Shown: positions 1-11,479 of the stretch, in pieces
Layout: each line of letters begins with the position of its first letter
How positions within the stretch are numbered: the first letter of the stretch is position 1
DNA from: Silurus meridionalis
Taxonomy: Eukaryota > Chordata > Actinopteri > Siluriformes > Siluridae
Direction: 5' to 3'
Length of the DNA stretch: 64,000 bases
Assembly: GCF_014805685.1 (NCBI RefSeq)
Contig: NC_060891.1
Coordinates: forward strand, 27,613,879 to 27,677,878
Translations under genes and position numbers: made by a program
The notes under the pieces: generated by a model
Seen by the model: only the letters and a program-made list of their open reading frames with translations
Told to the model about the DNA's origin: nothing
Databases searched by the model: none

Positions 1-1100
1 AAGGGCTCAGGGCCGATTCTTGATGCAGTCCAACCTTCACCCTGAACCAGTCTGTCGTACCTACTGCACACTTCACTGCCGTCACACTGTCCTCATACAT
101 GTCCTGCACCACCCTCACATACTTCTCTGACACACCTGACTTCCTCATACAATACCACAACTCCTCTCTTGGCACTCTGTCGTACGCTTTCTCTAAATCC
201 ATAAATACACAATGGAATTCCTTCTGTCCTTCTCTATACTTCTCCATCAACATCCTCAAAGCAAATAAGGCATCTGTGGTGCTCTTCCTCGGCATGAAAC
301 CATACTGTTGCTCACAGATGGTCACCTCTTCTCTCAGCCTGGCTTCCACTACTCTTTCCCATAACTTCATGGTGTGACTGATCAACTTAATTCCCCTGTA
401 GTTACTGCAGGACTGCACATCTCCTTTATGCTTAAAGATCGGTACCAGCACACTTCTCCTCCATTCCTCAGGCATCTTCTCACCTTCCAAAATCCTGTTA
501 AACAACCTGGTCAAAAACTAAACATCTCCACGCTTCTACCGGTATGTCATCTGGTCCAACCGACTTTCCACTCTTCATCCTCTTAATCGCTGCTCTCACT
601 TCCTCCTTACTAATCCTATCTACATCCTGCTTCACCAACACCACATCGTCCAACCTTCTCTCTCTCTGATTTTCCTCATTCATCAGCTGCTCAAAATACT
701 CCCTCCACCTTCTCAACACACTCTCCTCACTAGTCAACACATTTCCCTCTCCATCCTTTACTGCTTTAACTTGCAGCACATCCTTCCCAGCTCGGTCCCT
801 CTGCCTGGCCAATCGGTATAAATCCTTTTCTCCTTCCTTAGTGTCCAACTTCTCCTACAGCTCCTCATATGCCTTTTCCTTGGCTTTCGCCACATCCCTC
901 TTTACCTGCTGCTGCATCTCCTTGTACTCCTGCCTACTTCCCTCATCACTCTGTAGATCCCACTTCTGTTTTGCCAACCTCTTTCTCCTTATGCTCTCCT
1001 GCACTTCCTTATTCCACCACCACGTCTCCTTGTCTTGCTTTCTATTTCCAGATGTCACACCAAGTACTTTTCTAGCTGCACTCCTGCAGTAGTTGCCCAA
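1..1100 (-). pseudogene. RTE LINE reverse transcriptase, N-terminal half (broken, partial)
   Basis: Continues the copy-1 polyprotein. The stretch 855-1100 encodes the linker with ETWWWNKEVQESIRRKR. A TAG stop near 857 sits where copy 2 has a Tyr codon. The stretch 498-848 encodes the start of the reverse transcriptase (RLARQRDRAGKDV, MKSGKSVGPDDIPVEAW). From about 480 down to 1 the frame carries fingers/palm motifs, including an FMDLEKAYD-like block and, at the edge, DWFRVKVGLHQESALSP. The catalytic YADD/FADD box lies beyond position 1. Confidence 0.82.
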
Positions 1101-1930
1101 TCATCCAACACCTCTTCAACACCACTGAGCCTCTGTCTGACCTCTTCCCTGTACCTCACACTACACTCTTCCTCCTTCAGTTTCCACCATCTTATTCTTC
1201 TTTCAGTCCTCACTCTCCTCCTCTTCTTCTTCGCCTCCAAAACCATCCTACAGACCACCATCCGATGCTGTCCAGCCACACTGTCCCCTGCCAACACCTT
1301 ACAGTCTCCAATCTCCTTCAGGTTGCATCTCCTGCATAGCACATAGTCCACCTGTGTGCACCTTCCTCCACTCTTATACGTCACCCTATGATCCTCCTTC
1401 TTCTTAAAATAAGTGTTCACCACTGCCATTTCCATCCTTTTAGCAAAATCTACCACCATCTGCCCTTCCACATTCCTCTCCTTAAAACCATTCCAACCCA
1501 TCACCTCCTCATCACCTCTGTTCCCTTCACCTACATGCCCATTAAAGTCTGCCCCAATCACCAATCTTTCATTCCTAGGTACACCATCTACCACTTCATC
1601 TAATTCACTCCAGAATTTTTCCTTCTCCTCCATCTCACAGCCAACTTGTGGAGCATAGGCACTGATAACATTTATCATCATCCTTTCAACTTCCACCTTC
1701 ACGATCATCACCCTATCAGAAACTCTCTTCACCTCCACTACACTCTTACTGTACTCTTCCTTCAGAATCACCCCTACACCATTTCTCTTTCCATCCACAC
1801 CATGATAGAACAGTTTAAACACCTCCAATGTTCCTGGCCTTACTCCCTTTCCACTTGGTCTCCTGAACACACAGCATATCTACCTTTCTCCTCTCCATCA
1901 TATCAGCTACCTCTCTTCCTTTACCCGTCA
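1060..1930 (-). pseudogene. RTE LINE endonuclease domain (broken)
   Basis: Apurinic-type endonuclease domain, which in these elements nicks target DNA to prime reverse transcription. Visible motifs in order: QETKW near 1853-1867 (metal-binding Glu), SAYAPQVGCE, LVIGADFNGHVGEG (catalytic Asp/Asn), VDYVLCRRCNL, and GQHRMVVCRM near the end, where a Ser-Asp-His block is expected. QETKW lies in a different frame from the following FKLFYHGVD block, so an indel lies between about 1820 and 1850. A 10-base deletion near 1078, visible by comparison with copy 2 at about 34370-34400, shifts the frame again before the linker to reverse transcriptase. Confidence 0.85.
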
Positions 1931-2245
1931 TAGTACCAACATTTAAAGTACCAACCCGAACCTCCACTTTCCTACACTGCTCCTTTTCCTGCCGTCTCTG
2001 TAGACGTTTTACTCCTCTACTTCTCCTCCTTCAGCCAACAGTAGCCCAATTTCCACCGGTACCCTGTTGGCTAACGATACCTGTGGCGGTCGTTGTTAAC
2101 CTGGACCTCGACCAATGAAATTCTCATTTGTGATCCGCATATTTGATGGCACATGTTTTTACGCTGGATGCCCTTCCTAACGCAACCCTCCCCATTTACC
2201 CGGGCTTGGGACCGGCACTAAGAATGGACTGGCTTGTGCATCCAT

Positions 2246-3289
2246 AATGGCTGGGTTAGAGTTCTTAAACTTCATGAGTGGAATTGTTTGCCTGGAAATG
2301 GTGAACTTTGTGAAGCAGGTGACCTTTTTTTCTTGAAGAACATCTTCAGACACCTCTGTAGGAGGGACCTGGATTCTGCTTCCTTTCACCTATGTTCCAT
2401 TCCCAATCAGAATCTCGATGAGGGGTTTTTCTTTTTAAGAGCAACACCACTAGTTTATTCGTTCAGTGTAGATGTTTTTGGCATCCAACCAGCTCTCTCG
2501 TTGCTAACAACCCCATCTCCCCACTGGCCTCAGAGCCCATCGCATTCTCCAATTCTTAGGTACGTGATAGAACTCAAAAGCAGATAAAAAAAAACCCAAT
2601 ATTGATCCAAAAGAACAGAAAAAAGCAAACAGGCACAATAATATTTCATAACTGTTCTTTTTACTCTAAATCTTCTGCAATTACTTTACAAAGCATAAAC
2701 CTCCAAGTGAGCTGAAACCTGACAGGATTCTTGCAACCTATGAGTCATCTTAACAATGCCATTTCAACTTTGAGTCTGGTTTTAACTGATGCTGTGAGCG
2801 TTTTTTTATGCAGCCTACTACATCTAGTGTGTGTTTCCTTTTATTGTAAGCCAGACAGCGAGGTTCATATGAACTGTTATAACATTAAGCAAAACAACTG
2901 ATTTTTGCTTTAAGAACATAGCCGTGGATGTACAGGACTCCAGACTCTCAGTACCAGAATCTGAGCAGTGAGAACGTCATTGAAACAGGTGATCTCCACT
3001 TTCCTAATTGCCAAAGAAGAGACACTCTGTACCTCCAGAGAGGTTGATGTCTGTCTTTCACTATCCACCACTTTTTTATGGGTTATTTACATTGCGTTTA
3101 TGATATTTGTCAGACACTTCTCATTCAGAGCAACTCTAAAGTCTCCATCAGTAAACACATCTTAAAACTAGTTTGCTAACTCATAAACTATGACCACCAT
3201 CAGTCTAAAAGCTCTTTTAGGGGGAAGAAGTTTGGCTTTCATTTTGCCTTAAAATTTTTTTAAGTGCTCTTATAAAATTTAACACATTT
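2246..3289. other. Unannotated spacer
   Basis: AT-rich sequence between the RTE element and a mariner remnant. A 117-codon open frame on the plus strand (2234-2587) has no recognisable motif and begins inside the LINE leader; I treat it as chance. No RNA gene, array or transposon terminus was recognised. Confidence 0.5.
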
Positions 3290-4440
3290 TGAAGAATTAT
3301 ACAGTGGTATCAAAAGGTTTCAAAATTAGTTTTGCAACACTCCAACAGATGGCAGCACGGGGCTGCATGCACAGTCACAGGGAGCACCGACCTTCGTATG
3401 TCAGCGTGCCAAAAGACACGTCCTGTGTACATCGGGAGCCATGCAACTGGTGCTATTCTGACCATGTCCTCACTACATCACCGAGATCTCCTCACATGTG
3501 AGTTTTTCACTTGAAACAACATGATCTCACTTCCGTACCCACCAAACTCGCCAGATTTGGCTCCTGCAGACTTCGCCCTCTTACCGAAGATGAAAGGTCA
3601 CCGTTTTTAGTGGTGGACAAAGAACACACACCATGAGGTTGAAGTAGAGATACACTCTGTAAAATATGACTTCAGTAAAAGTGTCCCTTTAAACTTTCAC
3701 TTGAGTAAAAATACAAAAGTATTTGCCAATAAAATTTACTTAAGTATCCAAAGTACTGCAATTTATTACGGCTATAATGTTTCTGTTACAGTATCATTTT
3801 TGTCACAAGACTCTTTACTTAATCAAAAAGACTTGTAGTTGCTCGTAGCACACTGATCTATTAATAGAATGATATTAATGAGCCACACACTGATTGAAAG
3901 CTATTAAAATTATCCCAAAACCCCTCTCTAAATGTTCTGCTTGCTGTTGAACTGGAGCTGAACTGTATGTTGGTGATCAGTAGATACACCAAGCTCCAAT
4001 TAAATTAAGTTAAAAACACATCGTGTGCTCATCTCTGATTGGTGACTCGCTGAGTGTTTAACCAGTTATGTTTTTATCCTCATTAATAAAAAGAAATGAG
4101 TAAAATATTTAACTTTGAAATGTAGTGAAGTTAAAGGAAAAGTCTCCTCAAATGGAAATAGTTCAGTAAAGTATTACATACAGATACATGAAAAAGCTAC
4201 TTAAGTACAGTAATACATGACATTGACTTCATTACATGACACCGTTTTAGAGATCCGGCGCAAATCGCAGAAGGTTTTGGATACTATTCGATTAAAATAG
4301 TTCCAGGACACGTTTTAGAAATGTCAGGAACTCTGGGAGCTCTGAACAATTTTAAAGGGGATAGTGTGTGAATGTAGAAAAATAAAGCACTTTCTTGTAA
4401 AACAAAGCTCGTCTTGAAACTTTTTAATAACCACCTCATA
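3290..4440 (+). mobile_element. mariner-type element remnant, split by a hAT-like insertion
   Basis: A decayed mariner (DD34D group) on the plus strand. The clearest block is at about 3530-3600, which reads PYPPNSPDLAPADF, the conserved region just upstream of and including the third catalytic Asp, followed by LLPKMKGHRF. The C-terminal part resumes at 4251 after a roughly 630-base insertion and ends NNFKGDSV near 4365, matching the usual FEGD-type mariner tail. The 5' end has the AACACTCCAACAGATGGCAG stretch near 3337-3356, but most of the N-terminal transposase is missing. Stops are frequent. Confidence 0.78.
3609..4241. mobile_element. hAT-like non-autonomous element nested in mariner
   Basis: Begins AGTGGTGGACAAAG and contains ACTTGAGTAAAAATAC and TACTTAAGTATCCAAAGTAC, features of a very common fish repeat rich in TTTACTTGAGTAAAAGTA. 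The host sequence CACCGTTTTTAG at 3599-3610 is repeated almost exactly as CACCGTTTTAG at 4240-4250, consistent with a target duplication of about 8 bases made by a hAT transposase. No coding capacity is visible. Confidence 0.7.
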
Positions 4441-5025
4441 CATCATCATTGTTCAAACACTGTAATTTGAAGATTGCTAGTGAACTAAATGTTTAGACAT
4501 TTAGGGGTACCATCACTCAGGTCCTATTCCTTCATTTTATGCTAAGAGATAGTGAAAACAGCCAATCAGTGCTAGAGGATTAGAGAGAACATAGTCCAGT
4601 GCAGAGTGTGAGATAAATGCTTTGAAATGTGGGTGCTTTTGAATGTGGGTCTTTGTAAGCCAGCACTAGTGTTTGCAGGCAGCTACAGGAAGCTAGCAGA
4701 GTAAAAGAATGAATGAGTTTGGTGTGGGAACAGTGAGTAAAAATTAGTTAGTTGTAAACAGACCTACAGCAGCTTTGTGGGGAAGCATCTAGCATCTGCA
4801 AACCTAATTATTGTGACTCCTTTAGTCTCGCCAAATAGCTTCAGAGCAGAACCTTGATATTGGTTTCATTAAGGGGATTTTTAAATACGGTTAGTAGAGC
4901 ATGTTTCTCTGACTGGAATGCCTGCTTAAAACAGAAGAGCAGAGCTAAGACCAACTCTCCAAACATCAGACTGTAACTCTAACCCACCTGGACACCAATC
5001 TGAGTACTCGTTTCACCTGCCATCT
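4441..5025. other. Unannotated spacer
   Basis: Low-complexity, AT-rich sequence without recognised coding, RNA or repeat features. Confidence 0.5.
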
Positions 5026-5760
5026 TACATTTACGGCTTTTAGCAAACGCTCTTCTCCAGAGCAATGTACAAAAAGTGCTTTAAGTCTTGATTAATGAAT
5101 AAACCAACACTGGTTTACTGGATTACAAACTTAAGATACTGTCAGACTCATTATAGCACCCTTTTTGTTTAACTAAAAACAAGACTAAACAAACGTTTCA
5201 GGAAGAAGTCAGTCTTCACCCATTGTTTGAAGTCATTTAGTGGAAGAGTCTTGATGTATACTTCTCTCTTACCCTGAGAGATAGTGGGACCAGCTGAACA
5301 GTGTTAGGAGATCTGAGGAGTGTGGTGCAGTGAGAAGAGTGATAGGAGATTTGAGGTAAAAGGGTGTTGTCAATATATGCAGGCATTAGTATTTTTAATC
5401 TGATGCATAAGTGCAGCATTGAGGTGGTGTGGGAGAACTTGGGCAGGTTGAACATAAGTTACGGAGTTGTATTTTGGATCATTTGCAGACAACAAATAGC
5501 GTTCAGAGGTACAGAAGAACTACAAGCAGAGAGTTGCAGTAGTCCAGTCTCGAAATGACAAGTGACTGAACAAGCACCTGATCAGCATATGTGGATAAAA
5601 ACGATCAAATCTTTTTGATGTTGTAAAAAATTCAAACAGACAAGAACATGTCACATTAGCAACATGTAAGGAAAAGTACAGTTGATAGCCCATGGTTACG
5701 CCGAGGTTGTGAGAGGTGGCTGAAAGGGAGATCAGAGAGATGTGAAGAGATATCATAAGA
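5026..5760 (-). mobile_element. CR1/L2-like LINE, 5'-truncated, 3' end present
   Basis: Minus-strand 3' part of a non-LTR element. The open stretch 5237-5455 contains FNLPKFSH near its start and LVPLSLRVREKYTSRLF, matching the conserved C-terminal region downstream of reverse transcriptase in a LINE widespread in teleosts (typically VFNLPKFSHVTPLLRDLHW). The reading is interrupted by stops and indels. The 3' terminus at about 5026-5075 is the complement of the CTCTGGATAAGAGCGTCTGC type tail, which is also the tail of SINEs in this window (8376-8549). Its 5' end is lost at about 5760. Confidence 0.75.
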
Positions 5761-5979
5761 TCCTGACCATATTCCAGTTGTTACCAGACTTCAGTTCTTT
5801 GATTTTGGTCATATCTGCACAGGTGAATGATCAGTGATCAGCCTTCTTAGGTGTTTGGAAATGTTTCTGCTGATGTTCAGCACTAAGGACCAGACTCTCA
5901 GGAAAGATTGTTAGAACTGTAGAATCTCACTCGGGTTCAGCATGAACAGGCAAACACCTGCCAATATTTTGACAGATGT

Positions 5980-6145
5980 TCTTATTTAGTGCAACAACTA
6001 TCTAATTTAAACACCTGAGCAGTTGAGAGTTAAGGGACTTGCTCAACAGCCCAGCAGAAACATCTTATGTAGTATTGCTGGAGTTTGAACTCACAAGCTT
6101 ACAATTATAAGTCCAACATCTGTATCATTAGCCATGTTAACCCAC
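5980..6145 (-). mobile_element. tRNA-derived SINE fragment
   Basis: The minus strand contains a degenerate pol III B-box (GTGAGTTCAAACTCC) followed by a region matching the GGGC-GAGCAAGTCCCTTAAC body of other SINE copies here. Both ends are diffuse. Confidence 0.55.
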
Positions 6146-6654
6146 ACCAGCCCTTTTCCATAGAGCAGTCTGTTTACTGTCTGCAGTTGAAATGTATTGG
6201 CCTGTAAAGACTGGTCAATTTGCAGCAGCCACAGTTAGAGAAGAAAGGTATGAATCTAGCGCTGTCCAGTCCTGAATAAGTTTACAATCCACTGGACTTT
6301 TCAAGTCAAGAGTCAAAAGCTTTTATAGTGTGTTCCCTGATCAGTGTCTCATAGGGTTCAAGAACGGTTAGATAATGCCACAGCATAGAATTGGACAGGT
6401 TGTTGGTGTGGGACAGTTGTGGAAGGACTCAAGTATACTTAGGCAACTTGGTAACCACCTTCTCCTTTCTTGTTTTGAAAGTCTGCTGTACCTAAAACCA
6501 CTATTTTAGTCAGCTTTTCCCCACTGAAGACGGCCTGGAGGCCTTTGTCTCTGCTACTGTCCTCCCAGTTAACATGTGCTATAGATGCCCTGCATAATTA
6601 GGCTGAGTCAAACCTTAAACTTCATCTTGGTCTTAAAAAGAATGGTCACATCAT
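6146..6654. other. Unannotated spacer
   Basis: No coding, RNA or repeat feature recognised. Confidence 0.5.
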
Positions 6655-7197
6655 ATATACTCTATATTTCTAGAAGTTTGTGGACAACTGGTCATAAGAA
6701 CGGTATGTGCTTTTTGAGCATCGAATTGTGCCTTTAGTCCCAATTTGCTCTTATAATTTTCTACACTCTTCTGGAAAGATGTTACACTAGATATTGGAGT
6801 GTGCCTGAGGACATTTGTATTCATCAGTTACAAGGGTGTTAGTAAAGTCAGGTACTGATGGAGGTGAGGAGGCCTGGGGTGCAGTCAGTGTTCACATTCA
6901 TCATATTCAGTAGGGTTGAGTTCAGAGCTCTACAGCAGGCCACTCAAATTCTTTATCTCCAAAGCAAGTCAACCAGATCTTCAATGAGCTAGCTTTGTAC
7001 ACAGGGCATCGCCATGCTGGAACAAGTTTGCGTTTCCAAGTTCCAAAGAATGCAATATTTTATTTTGCACCATCCAAAGACATCAGATACAATTGTGTGC
7101 CACCAACTTTGTGGTAACAGTTTGATGAAGAAACACATATGGCAGGAAAGATCAGGTGTCCCAATTACCTTTGTCCATTCAAAATAATGTTTTGGTC
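6655..7197 (+). mobile_element. TTTGTGGACACCTGG-type non-autonomous DNA element, copy A
   Basis: A full-length, decayed member of a repeat with at least eight copies in this window. It starts with AAGTTTGTGGACAACTGGTC, passes through the block GGTGCAGTCAGTGTTCACAT and ATGCTGGAACAAG, and ends CACATATGGCAGG...GATCAGGTGTCCC, the inverse of the start. The terminal inverted repeat and AT-rich ends fit a Tc1/mariner-type MITE, but the superfamily assignment is inference. There is no coding capacity. Confidence 0.72.
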
Positions 7198-7218
7198 CAT
7201 TCCAGTGTAGGTAACACC

Positions 7219-7292
7219 AGGCTTAGCAGCTCGGTGGTTAAAATGTTTTTTTTTTTTGGAAGGTTGTGAGCTTAAATCCCAACAATGAGTAC
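7219..7292 (+). mobile_element. tRNA-like SINE head
   Basis: TTAGCAGCTCGGTGGTTAA resembles a pol III A box and GGTTGTGAGCTTAAATCCC a decayed B box, separated by a poly-T interruption. The body and tail are missing. Confidence 0.45.
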
Positions 7293-8375
7293 ATTTTTTG
7301 CATCCCATTTACTGACAATCATTGTAGTTCTGCTCTCAGCTCTGTCCACATTTAAAATTTGTCTACAGAGTCGACATTGTTGTCTGATCCTGCATTTCAT
7401 CCGGCCTGTACCGATAGACCAACTCGTCAGAGTATAACAGCTTCAACCACAGTGAAAGTTCTCTTCCTACACCAAAAGTGTAAAGTGCTTGAAATAAATA
7501 GCAATGAAAATAAAAGCTTTTTTCTGATCTAGCAATAAAGTCCTAATGGCCATGAATTCAGCTTACATAAACCAATTATGTCAGGAAAAGCATTGTACAT
7601 TGGTTCAATTTGATATAAAATAGGACTGGAGGACTGATTTGTGTTGTATTGTGTGCAAACTCTGTTTATAAGGCTTTTGAAAAGATCTTATACCAAATGC
7701 ATAATAGTGCTAAAGTCCTAAATCTCCTTTTCCTTAGATTTAGGACGTTAGGGATTAATGCTGTTGTATAGCTCACTTGTAGTCTTCAGTTAGGCAAGGA
7801 GCCCTTTAAATCCCAGAACAAGTCAATGTCTAAAGGGATACATGCAAGTGCTTGTAGAATTTGTTCTGCAGTCTGGTAATTCCAGGTGCACTTTGCTCTA
7901 AACAGCAGTGGCCACTTTCTGCACTTTAAAGCCTACATTTAGCATGTTGTTCTACTCCAGGGTCAGAATGTTCCAGGATCAGTTTGAGCGGTTTCCCGTG
8001 TAGCTCCACCCTGCAGGACAGGTCGCAGGACCTCTACATTTTGAGATCTGTGTAATATTCTGTAGCTGCTCTCCTCATTTCAGCTGCATCTGCTGTTATG
8101 GATCCATAAAGTCCTGTAAGATACACCATCTGGTTCGGGTTTTTTGTTTCCTAAGAGGTTGAAAATACACTGTGGGCATTCGTACTCTTAATGCTGAAGC
8201 TGTTAGAGCTGCATTGGCTTAATGAAGGAGGTACATTTTGGAAATTTCTCTCTTTCTTTTCCAGTGTCATTCCTGTTCATCAGTTGACATTCTTCTAAGA
8301 TTATTTCAGTTTCAAGCTCTAAATGATTGTTTTGAATGTATACTGTGGATTTTTTTTTACATGCATTCATTTGTG
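7293..8375. other. Unannotated spacer
   Basis: About 1.1 kb of AT-rich sequence. I saw no open frame with known motifs and no array. Confidence 0.5.
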
Positions 8376-8549
8376 GTAGTTTAGTGGTTAAGGTGTTTGC
8401 ATCTGAAGGTCATGAGAGCAAATCCCAGGCACACAGAGCTGCCCTTCCTGGGCCCCTGGGCAAAGCCCTTAACCCCATAGCTGTTTAGTTGTATGAAGGA
8501 GATAATTGTAAGTCTCTCTGGATAAGAGCATCAATGCTGTAAATGTACA
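8376..8549 (+). mobile_element. tRNA-derived SINE, complete
   Basis: The head TAGTGGTTAAGGTGTTTGCA with B-box-like GAGAGCAAATCCC is followed by the body GGGCCCCTGGGCAAAGCCCT and TTAACC, and then by the tail CTCTGGATAAGAGC...TGTAAATGTA. The tail equals the 3' end of the LINE at 5026-5760, as expected when a SINE borrows the reverse transcriptase of a partner LINE. Confidence 0.75.
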
Positions 8550-8861
8550 TTTTATACTGAACACTTCATTCTGAAGCAATTTTGTATAGACACTATAATA
8601 CACTAATGTGTAATCTGTCTATAATTAATGTATAGACTGTTTACTGCTGTCGGAAATCACAAGATCTAGGTGTTGCTCTGAAAAATGCCAATACGAAACA
8701 CGAGTGTTTCAAAGACTGCTTTTTGTTGTTGCATTAGTGGTTTATTCTAAGTCTGGTGATCCCTAAAGACAATAATTTGTGTACTAATTTCACCTAGCAT
8801 TCTGTGAGAATATTGCCAACTCAGCACTGACATAATGACAAACTCTTAGTTTAGTGTAAAG

Positions 8862-8995
8862 ACATTACAGAAAGTCATAAGTTCAAATCCCAGTCCCACC
8901 AAGATATCCCCGCTGGCCCCTTTAGCAAGGTCCTTAAACTGCTCAGTTGTATAAATGAGGTCATTGTAAGTCACTCTAGATAAAGACAGCTTCTC
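8862..8995 (+). mobile_element. tRNA-derived SINE, second copy
   Basis: Same family as 8376-8549: AAGTTCAAATCCCAG (B box), GCCCCTTTAGCAAGGTCCTT and AAACTGCTCAGTTGTATAAATG, then CACTCTAGATAAAGACAGC. The head upstream of the B box is degraded and the tail is shortened. Confidence 0.65.
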
Positions 8996-9185
8996 TTTGA
9001 CACTAAATCTCTTGCAGGAAAAAGACATCATTGTTTTTCTGTTGTATCATCACTCTCACCACTGCTATTTTGCTTTTCTCTCTGACATCAGTGATATTCA
9101 AAGACCGAAATCATATTTTTCCCATTGAAGGGACAGAACAAAAGATCAACTAAAGACCTCAGCTTTGCTAAATGGTTCTTTAAAT

Positions 9186-9187
<2 letters not shown>

Positions 9188-9229
<42 letters not shown>
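9188..9229 (+). repeat. (CT)n microsatellite
   Basis: Uninterrupted 42-base CT run. Confidence 0.98.
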
Positions 9230-9232
<3 letters not shown>

Positions 9233-9271
9233 TCATCATAGTTTTCTGTTCTGTGTAGTTAAACAGTGGTT

Positions 9272-9400
9272 GATGAAGTACACAAAGCATGTAGTTGAGT
9301 TAAAGTAGATTCACCCAGTAAAAGTGTACAAATGTATTTGCCTTCAAATGTACTTAAGTATCCAAAGTACTATGATTTATTATGGCTATAATGTTCCTAT
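9272..9400. mobile_element. hAT-like element end fragment
   Basis: Shares TACTTAAGTATCCAAAGTAC and TATTATGGCTATAATGTT with the nested element at 3609-4241, so it is the terminal part of another copy. The other end was not found. Confidence 0.6.
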
Positions 9401-9477
9401 TATCATTGAGTCACTGTTCCCGCAAACTGCAACAGACTGAAAAAAGATCATCTTGTGATTCATCTTCTTGCATCCAC

Positions 9478-10020
9478 TATATTGCCAACAGTTTGTGGAC
9501 ACCTGGTCATAAGTACGTGCTTTTTAAACATCTCGTTCCACGTTTAGTTTTAATTTGCTTTATATTACCTTCCACTCTTTGGGGAAGATTTTGGAGTGTG
9601 CTTGTGGACATTTGTGGACATCCACTAGATTTTGGAGTGTGCTTGTGGACATTTGTGGACATCCACTAGATTTTGGAGTGTGCTTGTGGACATTTGTGTT
9701 CATCAGCCACAAGGGTGTTGGTAAAATCAGGTACTGATGTAGGTGATGTGGGGTGCAGTCAGTGTTCACATTCATCATGTTCAGTAGTGTTGAGGTCAGA
9801 GCACTATAGCAGGAGATTTCTCTCTCAAAACCATGAAAAGCAGATCTTTATGGAGCTGGTTTTGTGCACAGGGGCATTGCCATGCTGGAAAAGGTTTCGT
9901 TTTCCAGGTTCAAGTTATAGCAAAGTTTAATTATACCGCATCCCAAGACGTCCTGTACAATTGTGTGCCTCCAGCTTTGTAGTAACGGTTTAAAGAAGGA
10001 ACACATATGGCAGGAGATGT
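9478..10020 (+). mobile_element. TTTGTGGACACCTGG-type element, copy B, with internal triplication
   Basis: Starts ACAGTTTGTGGACACCTGGT and ends AACACATATGGCAGG, as in copy A. Inside, a 41-base unit beginning TTTTGGAGTGTGCTTGTGG starts at 9589, 9630 and 9671, giving two exact copies and a partial third. Copy A has one copy of this stretch. Confidence 0.78.
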
Positions 10021-11141
10021 CTCTGATTACTGAGCGACACCCCCTGCTGAGTATCGTCTCTCCAGATATCTGCAAATCTGTCCTAGCACTTATTTCCTTA
10101 TTTTTCTCATGTACTTGTTCCTCAGCTGTCCAGCCAGTGTATATTTCCTTGTAGTAGGTTGGTCGGTGGTCTCCAACACTCCTCCCTGACCCTGCTAGGC
10201 CTAGCATCCTTGCTATCCTGTACTTGATGAGGACAGACAGTGGGCAGACAAACTTTTGTCTTCAAAGTATCTACATTCAAAGTACCCTTTTGACCCCTTT
10301 GCTGTCATACAGCATGCATGATGTTCCATCATGTCTTACTCTAAATGAGAGATCTGGTGTGACATCATTTGAGGAACATGAGCCTTGTGTGCTCGAAGGA
10401 GATGTTGTGCTTCAGTGGGGAGTTTTTACAGTTTAACAGTTCCACATTCACACCTCTCGTTATTTCTGCCAATCGAAACCGATCCCACTCGATTTCCTGG
10501 TTTCGGATTAACAGTGGGATGTTTAACACATTGTGGTGTTGTTGTTGCTGCACCCTGCAGAGTAACAGAACAAAGCTCACCACGTACCTTTATTCCATGT
10601 TCAATCAGCCGGTGCATCCGTTCACTCTCCTTTACAACCACCTCGGCTTTGTTCGTCTGTGATGCGATATGATGTTCTCACATTTAACACCTGCTCCGCC
10701 GAGGACTCGGCTGCCGTCGCTGCACTCCGCCATAAAAGCAAGCGGGTTATTTATTTAACAAGTTGTTTGTTTTTTATATTACACGTTGTTCGTCTGGGAC
10801 TGTGTTCCGGACAAGGAATTAGAGCAATGAACATTTTCTTTCATTGAGAAAGAAAAACAAAAAGATCTTTCGCTCTTGAACCGTTCTCTCGGTACGCCAC
10901 TCTTACCCACCAACTCCACTGTACAGCAGATAGAGTGAGAGAAACATGGTAAAAAAAAAACAAATTACAGAAAGGAAGGGACAGATGAAGATTGAGAACA
11001 TGAGATCCAGAGAGATAAATAGATTGAGAGTAAAATATGGAGATGGGCGAGAAAGAAACAGACAAGACCAAAAAAAAAATGACGAAACAGACCAGACCGA
11101 AAAATCAGGGAGCGTTGAATAGTGGTAGACAGACAGGTCAA
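10021..11141. other. Unannotated spacer
   Basis: Several short open frames (10224-10672) have no recognisable motif. The stretch 10690-10760 is somewhat CpG-rich (GCTCCGCCGAGGACTCGGCT) with CATAAAAGC downstream, which is weak promoter-like context only. Confidence 0.45.
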
Positions 11142-11400
11142 GTCAAAAATAATTTCAAGTAGGCTTTATTGTCATTTCAACCTTATCCAGTGCAGTACAC
11201 AGTGCAACAAAACAGTTTTGCTAGGACCAAGGTGCAACAAAAGGAACACAGAACTGCAAAGAACTGTAAACAAACAGCACAAAGTCAACATGAGCAACAT
11301 TTATTGCAAAACAAAATGTGTGTCCTCCTGAAGTCAACAACTATCTCTTTTGGTCTGTTTATGTTTAGAGACAGGTTGTTGGCTTTATACCAGACAGAAA
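11142..11400 (-). mobile_element. Rex1/CR1-like LINE, internally deleted 3' remnant
   Basis: The 3' terminal signature GGCTTTATTGTCATTTC at 11162-11178 is shared with the full-length LINE at 40737-44340. At about 11320 the sequence jumps into the reverse transcriptase and the minus strand reads NNLSLNINRPKEIVVDFRRT, equivalent to [19 protein letters not shown] of the full-length copy. About 0.7 kb between these parts is deleted. A GATA/GACA-type microsatellite follows at 11400-11450. Confidence 0.75.
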
Positions 11401-11479
11401 TAGATAGATAGACAGACTGATAGATCGACAGACAGATGGACAACCAGACAGTAACTGAAAAATGTTCGCACTTAAACAC

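Larger units (their letters stand above)
1..2245 (-). mobile_element. RTE-like LINE, copy 1, cut by window edge
   Basis: Non-LTR retrotransposon read on the minus strand: untranslated leader (about 2245-1935), endonuclease (about 1930-1060), then reverse transcriptase running off the left edge. The leader segment 2040-2230 recurs at 36660-36880 and 47860-48060 in two further copies, all in the same orientation. The family is the RTE-type element that automated annotation of fish genomes often labels craniofacial development protein 2-like (recalled, not checked). The 3' part of the reverse transcriptase and the tail lie outside the window. Coding is broken by at least two frameshifts and a stop, so this copy is inactive. 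Confidence 0.88.

Noticed and set aside
2234..2587. A 117-codon plus-strand frame.
   Set aside because: It starts within the LINE leader, contains no motif I recognise and has no splice or promoter context.
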